Origin: Paenibacillus sp. MMS18-CY102
GTDB lineage: Bacteria > Bacillota > Bacilli > Paenibacillales > Paenibacillaceae
Length of the DNA: 64,000 nucleotides
Direction: 5' to 3'
Assembly: GCF_009789195.1 (NCBI RefSeq)
Contig: NZ_WSTC01000004.1
Span: forward strand, 151,579-215,578
Shown here: positions 25,598-33,184 of the stretch, one piece after another
How the letters are laid out: the number at the start of each line of letters is the position of its first letter
How positions within the stretch are numbered: position 1 is the first letter of the stretch
Program-made: the position numbers and the translations under genes
Notes under the pieces: model-generated
The model's input: only the letters and a program-made list of their open reading frames with translations
Database searches by the model: none
Told to the model about the DNA's origin: nothing

Positions 25598-27830
25598 TGC
25601 GCATTCGCCTCCTTTGGGCTCCAGTCCGTACCGTTCGCCAGCCTAGCCCTTCCAGGCGCGCCACCGAAGATACGAGCCGCCGCCGATCCTCCTTCAGCCA
25701 TGCTGCTGACGAACGGTCAGCCTCCCGTTCCATTAATGCCTCGACAGCAAGCTGCATGCAAGCCGATGCAACGCCTAATTTGCAACGTTCATCGGCTGGG
25801 TTCGCCTCCACCGCACGTTCGAACAAAGCGAGCGCTTCGCCATATAGCTTGCGATCGTATAGCATTTCGCCCAAAGCGGCGTAGCCGGGAGCGGACAGCT
25901 GCCCTTCTGCCATTCGCCGCAGCAGCTGTTCGGCAGCTGCTTCCGTATACCCGTGCCGATGCAAGGCTACGGCGAACGCCTCTTCCCTCGCTGCCGCCCA
26001 ACGCGAAGCCAAGCGCAGCAGGCCATGGGATACTGCCCGATCCATCAAGGCAGCCAGTGCATCCCCCGGCTCGCCGCCGCCCGCACTCACACCCGCTTCT
26101 TCACTATGCCCGAGCAGCACGCGCTCCCCGGCCGTGCATAGCTCCAGTGCCTCTTCGCCAAGCACTCCGCGCACATTCTCAGACAGGCGAATGCCTTCCA
26201 TCCAGCAGCACAACGCTGCATCCATTCCCAATCCACTCGGCAGCCTGCTATCGCTAGCTTCCGCAAGTTCAATGAGCCATGCCGCTGCCCCCCTGTACTG
26301 TCCCGACCGAATCAAACAAGCCGCATACAGCTCCTGCTTGCCCGCTGCATGCAATGAGCGACTCTCCCCAGCAGCACCAATAACGCCGTTTCCTGCCTCT
26401 ATGCCACCCGTTCCTGCCGCTCCACTCGCACCCGAAGCCACGCCTGCCAACCGCCATAGCGGCAATGCCGATGAATACGCACCGATCCCCGCCAGCGCTT
26501 GCGCAGCAGCTGCCGCCCGACCCGATAGCTTGCCGCCGCCGTGCGCGATCCCCGCCTGCATCCCATCGGCAATGCGCGTTCCCCGTTTCTGATGCTCGCC
26601 ATCTTCGCATGCCGAGTTCCCTTCCACTCCCGCATACGCCATAATGGTTCGAGCGATCGCCGCATCCTCTGCGCCCGCTTCATGCAGCAGCTCCGCCAAT
26701 CCGCCGAGCGCTTCCTGCCATCCTGGCTGCTCAACGAGCGCCCGCTCAAAATAGTGCGCCGCCGTTTGCCGGTCGCCTCTGCGCCGCGCCAAATTCGCGA
26801 GCGCCGTACATGCTCGATACCCGCCCGCTCCCGTTTCCGTTACATAAGCTGCCTGCCTTAAGCCCTTATGCGCTCTCTCAGAGCCAGCTCCCGATCCAGT
26901 GCCTCTGTTCGCCCCAGCCGCAATAGCAGCCAAATAAGCTTGCTTCGCCTCATCCCACACACCTTGCCGCTCTAGCAATCGTCCATAAAGCAATTGCATG
27001 TCTGCGTAATCCGGATACCGCTGCACTTCATCGCCGAGCAGTTGCAGTGCATCATCTTCCTTGCCTTGTGCCAGCATCGCCCGCGCACTATCCAGCATCA
27101 GCGACGGCCGGTATGGCGCATCTGGCGCAACAAGCACCCTCGCCCGTGCAAAAGCGGCGGATGCCTCCGCCGCTTCCCCCTGCTGGCAGCAGGTTACGCC
27201 TAGGTTGTACCAATGAAACGGCTCGTTTGCCCGCTCGGCGAGCTGTTCGCGAATAATGCGGCCGTTACGCTCGGCTGTCCGCTTTTGTGCCATCAGCGCT
27301 TGTGAATATCCCGTATGCACAAGGCGAATGGCGATCAACGGGCCGTCCACATCACGCATGGCGCCGGAATCGGCAATCGCCACCAGTTGCTCATGGATCG
27401 CACCAGCATACTGAAAGCCCAAGTCCGCGCGGAACAACCGGATGGCCTCGCTGCGCAGCAGCGGTCCCTCATCCTCCGCACCGCCCAACCTATTGTCAAT
27501 CCTGACGCGATAGGCTGTCTCTCCGGAAGCCAGCAGCATTTTGCGCACAGCTGCCCAATCCGTATCCGCTCCCACAACCTCATCCGCATCAAGCACAAGC
27601 ACCCAGCGTGTACGCGCTTGTCCCAATCCGATATTGCGCGCTTTGGCAAAATCACCTGCCCATTCCGCCGCCACCACACGTGCGCCGTAGCATGCCGCGA
27701 CCTGAGCCGTTGCATCGACAGAGCCCGTATCCACAATGACCAGTTCATCCGCCCATTCCCGCACGCTATCCAGACAACCGCCAAGCCGTTCCGCTTCGTC
27801 CCGCACGATTAGATGAACGCCGAGCAGCAT
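25548..27830 (-). CDS. TPR-fused family 2 glycosyltransferase (760 aa)
   Basis: This is the largest of the three paralogous enzymes. The GT2 domain carries GVHLIVRDEAERLGGCLDSV, LVIVDTGSVDATAQVA and LVLDADEVVGAD (DxD), then FRADLGFQYAGAIHEQL and the HTGYSQALMAQKRTAERNGRI segment. Several TPR pairs follow (HWYNLGVTCCQQGEAAEASAAFARA, YADMQLLYGRLLERQGVWDEAKQAYLAAI). An Ala/Gly-rich low-complexity stretch lies near 475-500 (ASGASGAAGTGGIEAGNG), and more helices complete the protein. It begins 25 bases after the DUF6385-type repeat-protein gene and overlaps the next enzyme, placing enzyme and candidate substrate in one operon. Confidence 0.82.
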   Translation of the reverse strand: MLLGVHLIVRDEAERLGGCLDSVREWADELVIVDTGSVDATAQVAACYGARVVAAEWAGDFAKARNIGLGQARTRWVLVLDADEVVGADTDWAAVRKMLLASGETAYRVRIDNRLGGAEDEGPLLRSEAIRLFRADLGFQYAGAIHEQLVAIADSGAMRDVDGPLIAIRLVHTGYSQALMAQKRTAERNGRIIREQLAERANEPFHWYNLGVTCCQQGEAAEASAAFARARVLVAPDAPYRPSLMLDSARAMLAQGKEDDALQLLGDEVQRYPDYADMQLLYGRLLERQGVWDEAKQAYLAAIAAGANRGTGSGAGSERAHKGLRQAAYVTETGAGGYRACTALANLARRRGDRQTAAHYFERALVEQPGWQEALGGLAELLHEAGAEDAAIARTIMAYAGVEGNSACEDGEHQKRGTRIADGMQAGIAHGGGKLSGRAAAAAQALAGIGAYSSALPLWRLAGVASGASGAAGTGGIEAGNGVIGAAGESRSLHAAGKQELYAACLIRSGQYRGAAAWLIELAEASDSRLPSGLGMDAALCCWMEGIRLSENVRGVLGEEALELCTAGERVLLGHSEEAGVSAGGGEPGDALAALMDRAVSHGLLRLASRWAAAREEAFAVALHRHGYTEAAAEQLLRRMAEGQLSAPGYAALGEMLYDRKLYGEALALFERAVEANPADERCKLGVASACMQLAVEALMEREADRSSAAWLKEDRRRLVSSVARLEGLGWRTVRTGAQRRRMRSGGAHEADFLMHDRQE

Positions 27831-27855
27831 GCCGTCACCCCTTCATTGTTGGCGA

Positions 27856-28824
27856 TTAAGTGCCTTGGCCGTTGAAAAATACGTCGACTGTCGTCGGGCT
27901 GGCCGTCACACTAGAACGATACGATAGCCGCGTATATTTCAAGAACCGTTGCGGAACAAGCACGTCGACCGAACCGACCGCAATCCCCGTCGTCGTCGTC
28001 GTGTCGGTATACCAGTTCGTGCCGTTAGCGCTGATTTCCACACGTGCATCCGCCTTGTTAACCCCTGGCCCCGTGTTGTAAACGAAGAAGGAGTACGTTC
28101 CGAATACGCTCGTCGTCACCGTCGCTACAGGCGTGTACGCATTAGCTGTGACAAGTCCCGTATTGCTTATTTCAGTGAAACTTTTTTGTGAAACGGACGT
28201 CACGCTGCTGAGCGTACCTGCTGTGATCGTCGCTCCCAGCACACTGTTGATCGTTCCCGCCGTGATCGTCGCTCCCAGCACGCTGTTGATCGTTCCCGCC
28301 GTGATCGTCGCTCCCAGCACGCTGTTGATCGTTCCCGCCGTGATCGTCGCTCCCAGCACGCTGTTGATCGTTCCCGCTGTGATCGTTGCTCCCATAACGC
28401 TATCAATCGTTCCTGCCGTGATCGTTGCTCCCAGTACACTGTTGATCGTTCCTGCCGTGATCGTTGCTCCCATAACGCTGTCAATCGTTCCTGCCGTGAT
28501 TGTCGCTCCCATAACGCTGTCAATCGTTCCTGCCGTGATCGTTGCTCCAAGCACGCTGTCAATCGTTCCTGCCGTGATCGTCGCTCCCATAACGCTGTCA
28601 ATCGTTCCTGCCGTGATCGTTGCTCCCAGTACACTGTTGATCGTTCCTGCCGTAATCGTTGCGCTTTGAATCGAGATGTTGCTGATCGTACCGTCCATAA
28701 TAATGCTTAACAAATTACCGCTTGTGTCTGTCGCCAGCGCCTGCGGCTCCAACGTTGCATCCCGGCCGAAAATAAGCGTACGCAAATTGTCCGGGTTCGG
28801 GTTAAACGACGAAAAGTTTGGCAT
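27856..28824 (-). CDS. DUF6385-type repeat protein with 13-residue units
   Basis: This 322-residue protein has a short N-terminal segment (MPNFSSFNPNPDNLRTLIFGRD, LSIIMDGTISNISIQS). Eleven near-identical 13-residue units of the form ATITAGTINSVLG or ATITAGTIDSVMG and one diverged unit follow. A C-terminal beta domain (TYSFFVYNTGPGVNKADARVEIS..., RFLKYTRLSYRSSV...TVDVFFNGQG) is shared with the next protein upstream and matches what I know of DUF6385. There is no signal peptide, so export may be atypical or linked to the spore surface. Regular Thr/Ser-x-x-x units suggest a beta-solenoid carrying O-glycans added by the co-transcribed enzymes; this is inferred. Confidence 0.75.
   Translation of the reverse strand: MPNFSSFNPNPDNLRTLIFGRDATLEPQALATDTSGNLLSIIMDGTISNISIQSATITAGTINSVLGATITAGTIDSVMGATITAGTIDSVLGATITAGTIDSVMGATITAGTIDSVMGATITAGTINSVLGATITAGTIDSVMGATITAGTINSVLGATITAGTINSVLGATITAGTINSVLGATITAGTINSVLGATITAGTLSSVTSVSQKSFTEISNTGLVTANAYTPVATVTTSVFGTYSFFVYNTGPGVNKADARVEISANGTNWYTDTTTTTGIAVGSVDVLVPQRFLKYTRLSYRSSVTASPTTVDVFFNGQGT
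28205..28667. repeat. 39-base tandem repeat array inside the DUF6385-type gene
   Basis: The GCTCCC junction recurs every 39 bases from 28232 to 28622. Units differ at few positions and fall into two protein types (INSVLG and IDSVMG). The opposite strand is also open through the array (a false 178-codon frame), a by-product of the repeat. Confidence 0.9.
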
Positions 28825-28870
28825 TCCTCATCACCTTTACCTTAAAATCCGACGGAGCATCCGGGAAGCT

Positions 28871-29326
28871 TCAACGCATTGCCTGTGCCTGAAAATAGAT
28901 CGAAAGCGTCGTCGGGCAGCTTTCATTCTTAGAACGGACAGCAAGCCGCGTGAAGCGCAAAAAACGCGCAACGGCAAATACGCCCGTCTCACCAGGGGGA
29001 ACGATCTCCTCAACATCCGAGGCAAAATTTTTCCCATCTGGCCCGACCTGTACTTGCACGACTGCCGGAGCATCGCCTTCGTTGATTACGGCATAGGAGT
29101 ATACCGTCAATTGGCTCGTAACCTGAGTCGGCAGAGGCATAAACGTATCCGTCGTTTGCACACTGGAATACACTTGTTCGATAAAATGGCTAGGGCCTAT
29201 GTGCCGACGCTTATTCTTATGGCAATGCTTCTTCGGTCGACAGCTGTCTCGGCGCTTGTGGGGCTTTGGGGAAAGGCATGCTGATCGCTTCCTCCCTTTG
29301 CGGCCACGGCTTAATGCAATCGTCAT
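28871..29326 (-). CDS. DUF6385-type protein with basic N-terminus
   Basis: ATG 29326 lies 8 bases after GAGGGG. The product of about 151 residues starts with a strongly basic, Cys/His-containing segment (ALSRGRKGRKRSACLSPKPH, KKHCHKNKRRHIGPSHF). A domain homologous to the C-terminus of the next gene follows: TVYSYAVINEGDAPAVVQVQV, FLRFTRLAVRSKNESCPTTLSIYFQ. It lacks the 13-residue units. As first gene of the minus-strand operon it may be the capping or anchoring partner of the repeat protein. The basic tail could bind anionic wall polymers or the spore surface; this is speculation. Confidence 0.65.
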   Translation of the reverse strand: MTIALSRGRKGRKRSACLSPKPHKRRDSCRPKKHCHKNKRRHIGPSHFIEQVYSSVQTTDTFMPLPTQVTSQLTVYSYAVINEGDAPAVVQVQVGPDGKNFASDVEEIVPPGETGVFAVARFLRFTRLAVRSKNESCPTTLSIYFQAQAMR

Positions 29327-29537
29327 ACCATCTTCCCCTCGGCGTCCATGCTCCGATAGTGTATGAGCTTCTTCATGCTGCCGTAACGGCAACTGTCTGT
29401 CCCTGCGCCAGCCCGATTCGCTGCAGGCATTCCGTCCGAGCCCTCATCCTGGCAGGTTGGTGCGCATAAGCTGTATGGCTAGCTTGTATCGAACACGACT
29501 CTGCGAAGCAGTGACTAGAGAGGAGCAACCATCCAAG

Positions 29538-30068
29538 ATGACGAACTACTCCGTGTTTAATAATGAGAATAGCCCGGTTTACATGCAGGCGAACAATGGC
29601 TATACTGCGCCAGCTATCGTGTCGCCGTCCGAATACGATGCTGCAGGCAACCAACGCTTGTTCTATCTCACCACAGGCAATGTGAGCGTTGGCTCCGGCG
29701 CCAGCCTGCTGCTGCAAATCACCAACCCGAACGGGAGCGGCCGAACAATCTATGTATCCCGAATTGCCGGAGGCGCTTCGAACTCCATCACCTTGACGGT
29801 GTACTCCGGGGGCACAATCACGGGAGGCACGACGCCCGCGCCTGTCAATGGCTATCTGGGAAGCGCCACGGCAACCGTTGTTACCACAAAGCAAAATACC
29901 GGCACGCTCGGCGGCGGTCCGGTTTCGATTTTTACAGCGATGGCATCGGACCTTTATGTCGTCGACTTCGAGGGAGCCATTATCGTGCCAGCGAATCAAA
30001 CATTGTCCGTGACCGTCGGCACGGGATCATTAACCGCTTCCATTAACCTCGTTTGGTGGGAGGCATAG
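29538..30068 (+). CDS. Beta-rich structural protein of the glycosylation locus, copy 1
   Basis: ATG 29538 is chosen with GAGGAG about 12 bases upstream; the longer frame would add an unrelated leader. The 176-residue protein starts TNYSVFNNENSPVYMQANNGYTAPAIVSPSEYDAAGN and contains ITNPNGSGRTIYVSRIAGGAS, with a tail ending SINLVWWEA. It is Thr/Ser/Gly-rich, has almost no charge, and looks like a beta-sandwich. It has no signal peptide. The following gene is a clear paralogue. The divergent operon codes for DUF6385-type proteins and glycosyltransferases, so these are probably shell or fibre components of the same surface structure. Confidence 0.6.
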   Translation: MTNYSVFNNENSPVYMQANNGYTAPAIVSPSEYDAAGNQRLFYLTTGNVSVGSGASLLLQITNPNGSGRTIYVSRIAGGASNSITLTVYSGGTITGGTTPAPVNGYLGSATATVVTTKQNTGTLGGGPVSIFTAMASDLYVVDFEGAIIVPANQTLSVTVGTGSLTASINLVWWEA

Positions 30069-30650
30069 ATGCCTAACCATTTTATATTTGACCAATCGAA
30101 CAGCTCCTTCTATGGCAAGCTCACGAACATGTACACCGATCCGGGCATCGTTGCGCCGACTGACGCGGATGCGGCAACGAATGACCGATCGTTTATATCT
30201 AGCGCAAGCAACTCGTCCAGCCTTGGCTTACTGGGCGGCACAATTAACCTCACTCTGCAAATTAGCAACCCATCGGGCAGCGGCCGAACGATGTACATAG
30301 CCGACATTATCGGGGGCATCAGTGTCTCGCTCAGCTTGCTATCCACCTTCAGCGCCAGCGTGACGCTCTATCGGGGAGGCACTTTGAGTTCGCCCTCAAC
30401 ACTCACTCCGTTTAATGCCAAGTTCGGCAGCGCCGCCACAAGCAGCATGACCGCACGTTCTTCCACCTCTGCTCCCTCCGGCGCCACCTCGTTCATGTCC
30501 TACGCCGTCAACCCCGGCTTATTTGAATTTCCTTTTCAGGGCGGTCTAGTCGTGCCTCCTAACCAGATCTACACGATGAACGTCAGCGCCGCGCTGTCCG
30601 TAGCTGGGGTTCTGTCGACTACAGCGACAGTTGTGTGGTGGGAGGTTTAA
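30069..30650 (+). CDS. Beta-rich structural protein of the glycosylation locus, copy 2
   Basis: The ATG directly follows the previous stop (TAGATG) with GGGAGG upstream, so the pair is co-translated. The 193-residue product is colinear with its neighbour: FDQSNSSFYGKLTNMYTDPGIVAPTDADAATNDR, LQISNPSGSGRTMYIADIIGG, and the same tail SVAGVLSTTATVVWWEV. The core SGSGRTxYI and the terminal VWWE are the shared signatures. I do not recognise a named family. Very high Ser/Thr content makes it another possible glycan acceptor. Confidence 0.6.
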   Translation: MPNHFIFDQSNSSFYGKLTNMYTDPGIVAPTDADAATNDRSFISSASNSSSLGLLGGTINLTLQISNPSGSGRTMYIADIIGGISVSLSLLSTFSASVTLYRGGTLSSPSTLTPFNAKFGSAATSSMTARSSTSAPSGATSFMSYAVNPGLFEFPFQGGLVVPPNQIYTMNVSAALSVAGVLSTTATVVWWEV

Positions 30651-30674
30651 TTACTGCTGCGGCGACCCCGGCAT

Positions 30675-30751
30675 TAGGGCAGATTTTTCTGCCCTATTCG
30701 CTCGCATTCGGGCGGTCCCCGGCAATAGGGCAGATTTCCCTGCCCTATTCG
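30675..30751. repeat. Intergenic palindromes, family B, two copies
   Basis: TAGGGCAGATTTTTCTGCCC and ATAGGGCAGATTTCCCTGCC, each followed by CTATTCGC (or TATTCGC), lie about 50 bases apart just after the structural-protein gene. Confidence 0.8.
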
Positions 30752-30779
30752 CCCCCGTTCGAGCGCCCCTCGGCAATAC

Positions 30780-30821
30780 AAAAAGGCGTCCGCAGAGAAA
30801 TTCCCTGCGGACGCCTTTTCC
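30780..30821. terminator. Bidirectional terminator between convergent genes
   Basis: AAAAAGGCGTCCGCAG pairs with CTGCGGACGCCTTTT around AGAAATTCC. With A/T tracts on both sides it can end both the structural-protein transcript and the ohrR-gpx transcript. Confidence 0.85.
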
Positions 30822-30827
30822 CATTTA

Positions 30828-31325
30828 TTACTTCAACATCTCCGCCAGCGTCGCTTCCATCACCGATGGCTCCTCGCGCGGCTCGAAGCGGTCGACGACT
30901 TGTCCATCACGGCTAACGATAAACTTCGTGAAGTTCCACTTCGGATCGTTGTCGACTTCAGCTGAATCCGACTCGCCCTCGAATGGCGCCTCTGCGGACA
31001 AATATTTGAACAGCGGAATCGCCGTTTCGCCGCGAACATCGCTTTTCTCGAACAACGGGAATTTCACGCCGTAGTTGAGTTTGCAGAACGCCTCTACTTC
31101 TTTGTTCGAGCCCGGCTCTTGCTCATTGAACTGATTGCATGGGAAGCCGAGAATTTCGAGCCCTTGCGACTGGTACTTCTCATACAGCGCTTGGAGCCCC
31201 TCGTACTGCGGCGTCAGGCCGCATTTGCTCGCTGTATTAACGATGACGAGCACCTTGCCTTTGTATGCGGACAGGCTAACTGGTTCACCTTTAACATTGT
31301 TCACTGTGAAATCATATACGCTCAT
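30828..31325 (-). CDS. bsaA: Glutathione-peroxidase family thiol peroxidase
   Basis: This 165-residue cytosolic thioredoxin-fold enzyme shows the family motifs: VNTASKCGLTPQYEGLQALY with the peroxidatic cysteine, LGFPCNQFNEQEPGS with the catalytic glutamine and second cysteine, and KWNFTKFIV with the catalytic Trp and Asn. Bacillus members are Cys-type, thioredoxin-dependent peroxidases acting on hydrogen peroxide and organic peroxides. Its start lies 32 bases after the ohrR stop, so it should be in the OhrR-controlled operon. The symbol follows the B. subtilis homologue. Confidence 0.92.
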   Translation of the reverse strand: MSVYDFTVNNVKGEPVSLSAYKGKVLVIVNTASKCGLTPQYEGLQALYEKYQSQGLEILGFPCNQFNEQEPGSNKEVEAFCKLNYGVKFPLFEKSDVRGETAIPLFKYLSAEAPFEGESDSAEVDNDPKWNFTKFIVSRDGQVVDRFEPREEPSVMEATLAEMLK

Positions 31326-31357
31326 TTCTGATTCCTCCTATAAGATATGAATTAAAA

Positions 31358-31807
31358 TTAACTGCCCTGCAGCCGCTGCATGTCTTGAACAAGCTGCTGC
31401 AGCCGTTCGCGGAGCTGCTGTCCTTCTTCAAGGTCCATCCCCGTCAGGCTATATACTTTCTCAGGAATGCATACCGCTTGTTCGCGGAGCGCCTTCCCTT
31501 CCCCCGTTAGTTGCACAAGCACGCTTCGTTCATCCTTCGCGTCTCTCACCCGTGTGATAAGACCCATGGCCTCCAGCTTCTTCAGCAGTGGCGTGAGCGT
31601 TCCGGAATCGAGCAGTAATTGTTCGCCCAGCTGCTTTACGCTGACATTGTCGCGCTCCCACAGAACTAGCAGCGTTACATATTGTGTATACGTAATGCCG
31701 AGCTCATCGAGGAACGGCCGATATAACTTCGTCATTTCCCGCGAGCAAGCATAAAGAGCAAAACAAATTTGATGTTCTAGCTTAAGTTGAACCGGATAAT
31801 CCGTCAC
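31358..31807 (-). CDS. ohrR: OhrR-type organic-peroxide-sensing MarR repressor
   Basis: The 149-residue MarR protein has the OhrR N-terminus LEHQICFALYACSREMTKLYRP, where the cysteine of QICFALY is the peroxide sensor (Cys15 in B. subtilis OhrR; the motif is ALYACS-adjacent). The winged helix reads TLTPLLKKLEAMGLITRVRDAKDERSVLVQLT. Oxidation by organic hydroperoxides releases it from DNA. An OhrR-like operator lies about 37 bases upstream of its start and the downstream gene is a peroxidase, giving an autoregulated ohrR-peroxidase unit. No ohr gene is in the window. Confidence 0.88.
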   Translation of the reverse strand: MTDYPVQLKLEHQICFALYACSREMTKLYRPFLDELGITYTQYVTLLVLWERDNVSVKQLGEQLLLDSGTLTPLLKKLEAMGLITRVRDAKDERSVLVQLTGEGKALREQAVCIPEKVYSLTGMDLEEGQQLRERLQQLVQDMQRLQGS

Positions 31808-31843
31808 GCCCGATCCTCACCTCCTCACATCATATAGAACGTC

Positions 31844-31858
31844 TGCAATTAAATTGTA
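31844..31858. promoter_or_regulatory. OhrR operator
   Basis: TGCAATTAAATTGTA is an inverted repeat one base away from the B. subtilis-type TACAATT-AATTGTA box. It lies between the ohrR start and its upstream promoter region. Confidence 0.75.
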
Positions 31859-31913
31859 TAAAATCTTTATGGACTAAAGATACCATACCTGCGCGTGGAG
31901 TGTCAAACACCAC

Positions 31914-31948
31914 AAAAAAAACTGCCTGTGCATCTCTGCACAAGCAGT
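31914..31948 (-). terminator. Terminator of the siderophore-binding protein gene
   Basis: On the minus strand ACTGCTTGTGCA pairs with TGCACAGGCAGT around GAGA and is followed by eight T residues. Confidence 0.88.
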
Positions 31949-31961
31949 CTATCCATCAAGC

Positions 31962-32936
31962 TTATTTGAAATACGTAAGCAGCTCGTCGATCATTTGGTT
32001 AGCCGCAATGTAACCGCCAGCCGTGTTCCAGATCGCGTCGTCCACGAGGTGAACGTTGCCTGCTTTCGCAACTTCTAGGTTTTTCCACAGCGGATCGTTC
32101 ATCCACTCTTCTGCCAGCTTGCTTACAGCATCCGTCTTATCAGGATTGTACTCGAAGTAGAACATGATGTCGCCGTCCATGTCTGGAATGCGGTCTTTGT
32201 TCACGTCATCTGCGAAGCCGTCTTTCGTTTGCGCATCCGGGCGAGCAAATCCGAGCTGGTTCAGCAGCATGCCGGAGAACGTCTCATTGTAGTAGATCCG
32301 CGTTTTGTCAGGCATGAAGCGTACGATAGACACCTTCTTCTTCAGGTTGTCGCCGAGCGTTGCTTTAGCATCCTCAATCTTCTTGCTGAAATCAGCGAGC
32401 AGTTGGTCGCCTTCCGCCTTCTTGCCGAGCGCTTCCGCATACAGCTTGAAGTTGATCTGCCAGTCGCCGCGAAGCGTCTCGGACATAACCGTCGGCGCGA
32501 TTGCGCTCAGTTGGCCGTATACTTTCTCTTGGCGCATTTTGTTGCCGATGATCAGGTCCGGCTTCAAGCTTGCGATCAGCTCGATATTCGGCTGCGACTC
32601 GTCGCCTACCACTTCAACGCCGTCCATTTGATCTTTAATATGTGCATACCAAGGGTCGCCTGTCCACGACTTCACTGCGCCTACCGGCTTAACGCCCATA
32701 GCAAGCAAAGCTTCGGTTCCTTCATTCGTCAAAATAACAACGCGCTGCGGCGTACCCGTAATTTTCGTCGTTCCCATAGCATGCGTTACTTCACGCACGT
32801 CTTCCGTCTTCGTTTCTGTCGAAGCTGCCCCGCCGTCTTCTTTCTTTTCTTCCTTCGAGCCGCAGCCGGCAACTACCATCGATAATACGAGCAGTACCGC
32901 GAACATGCTGAGCCATAATTTCTTGCTGTTCTTCAT
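31962..32936 (-). CDS. Iron-siderophore ABC transporter substrate-binding lipoprotein
   Basis: The signal peptide ends in lipobox VVAGCG; the mature protein is a class III (FhuD/BtuF-type) binding protein of 324 residues in total. Motifs: PQRVVILTNEGTEALLAMGVKPVGAV, the N-lobe core VVGDESQPNIELIASLKPDLIIGN, and a long connecting helix. The closest type I know is B. subtilis YfiY (schizokinen/arthrobactin uptake). It is divergently transcribed from two FecCD-type permease genes, with two Fur boxes in between. No ATPase gene is present, so a shared ATPase such as YusV is presumably encoded elsewhere. Confidence 0.9.
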   Translation of the reverse strand: MKNSKKLWLSMFAVLLVLSMVVAGCGSKEEKKEDGGAASTETKTEDVREVTHAMGTTKITGTPQRVVILTNEGTEALLAMGVKPVGAVKSWTGDPWYAHIKDQMDGVEVVGDESQPNIELIASLKPDLIIGNKMRQEKVYGQLSAIAPTVMSETLRGDWQINFKLYAEALGKKAEGDQLLADFSKKIEDAKATLGDNLKKKVSIVRFMPDKTRIYYNETFSGMLLNQLGFARPDAQTKDGFADDVNKDRIPDMDGDIMFYFEYNPDKTDAVSKLAEEWMNDPLWKNLEVAKAGNVHLVDDAIWNTAGGYIAANQMIDELLTYFK

Positions 32937-33001
32937 GATGAGTTCTCTTCCCCTTCGATTCTAGTTGTATGTAACAAAAAATAGTAAACATGCCAAACGA
33001 A

Positions 33002-33016
33002 TGATAACAATTCTCA
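33002..33016. promoter_or_regulatory. Fur box, proximal to the binding-protein gene
   Basis: TGATAACAATTCTCA matches the 7-1-7 Fur consensus TGATAAT-N-ATTATCA at 12 of 14 positions. Confidence 0.75.
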
Positions 33017-33071
33017 TTTTCACCAACCACCGTATCATAGTACACCAGCTTTACCTCTGTCAACGATTTTG

Positions 33072-33086
33072 TGAAAATGATTCTCA
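33072..33086. promoter_or_regulatory. Fur box, proximal to the permease operon
   Basis: TGAAAATGATTCTCA matches the 7-1-7 Fur consensus at 12 of 14 positions. Together with the box at 33002 it covers the divergent promoter region, so both transcripts should be iron-repressed. Confidence 0.75.
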
Positions 33087-33184
33087 CCCTCATTGACGCC
33101 GCTTCTATCTTTGCCTAGAATAAAAACAACATGTTCGGTTCGATAAAGTTCGACACTAATCTACAAGGCAGGAGCAACCGTCTC

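Noticed and set aside
28133..28669. Open plus-strand frame of 178 codons with VPAVIVAP repeats
   Set aside because: It is the exact antisense of the 13-residue repeat array; its openness follows from the 39-base periodicity, and it has no ribosome-binding site.
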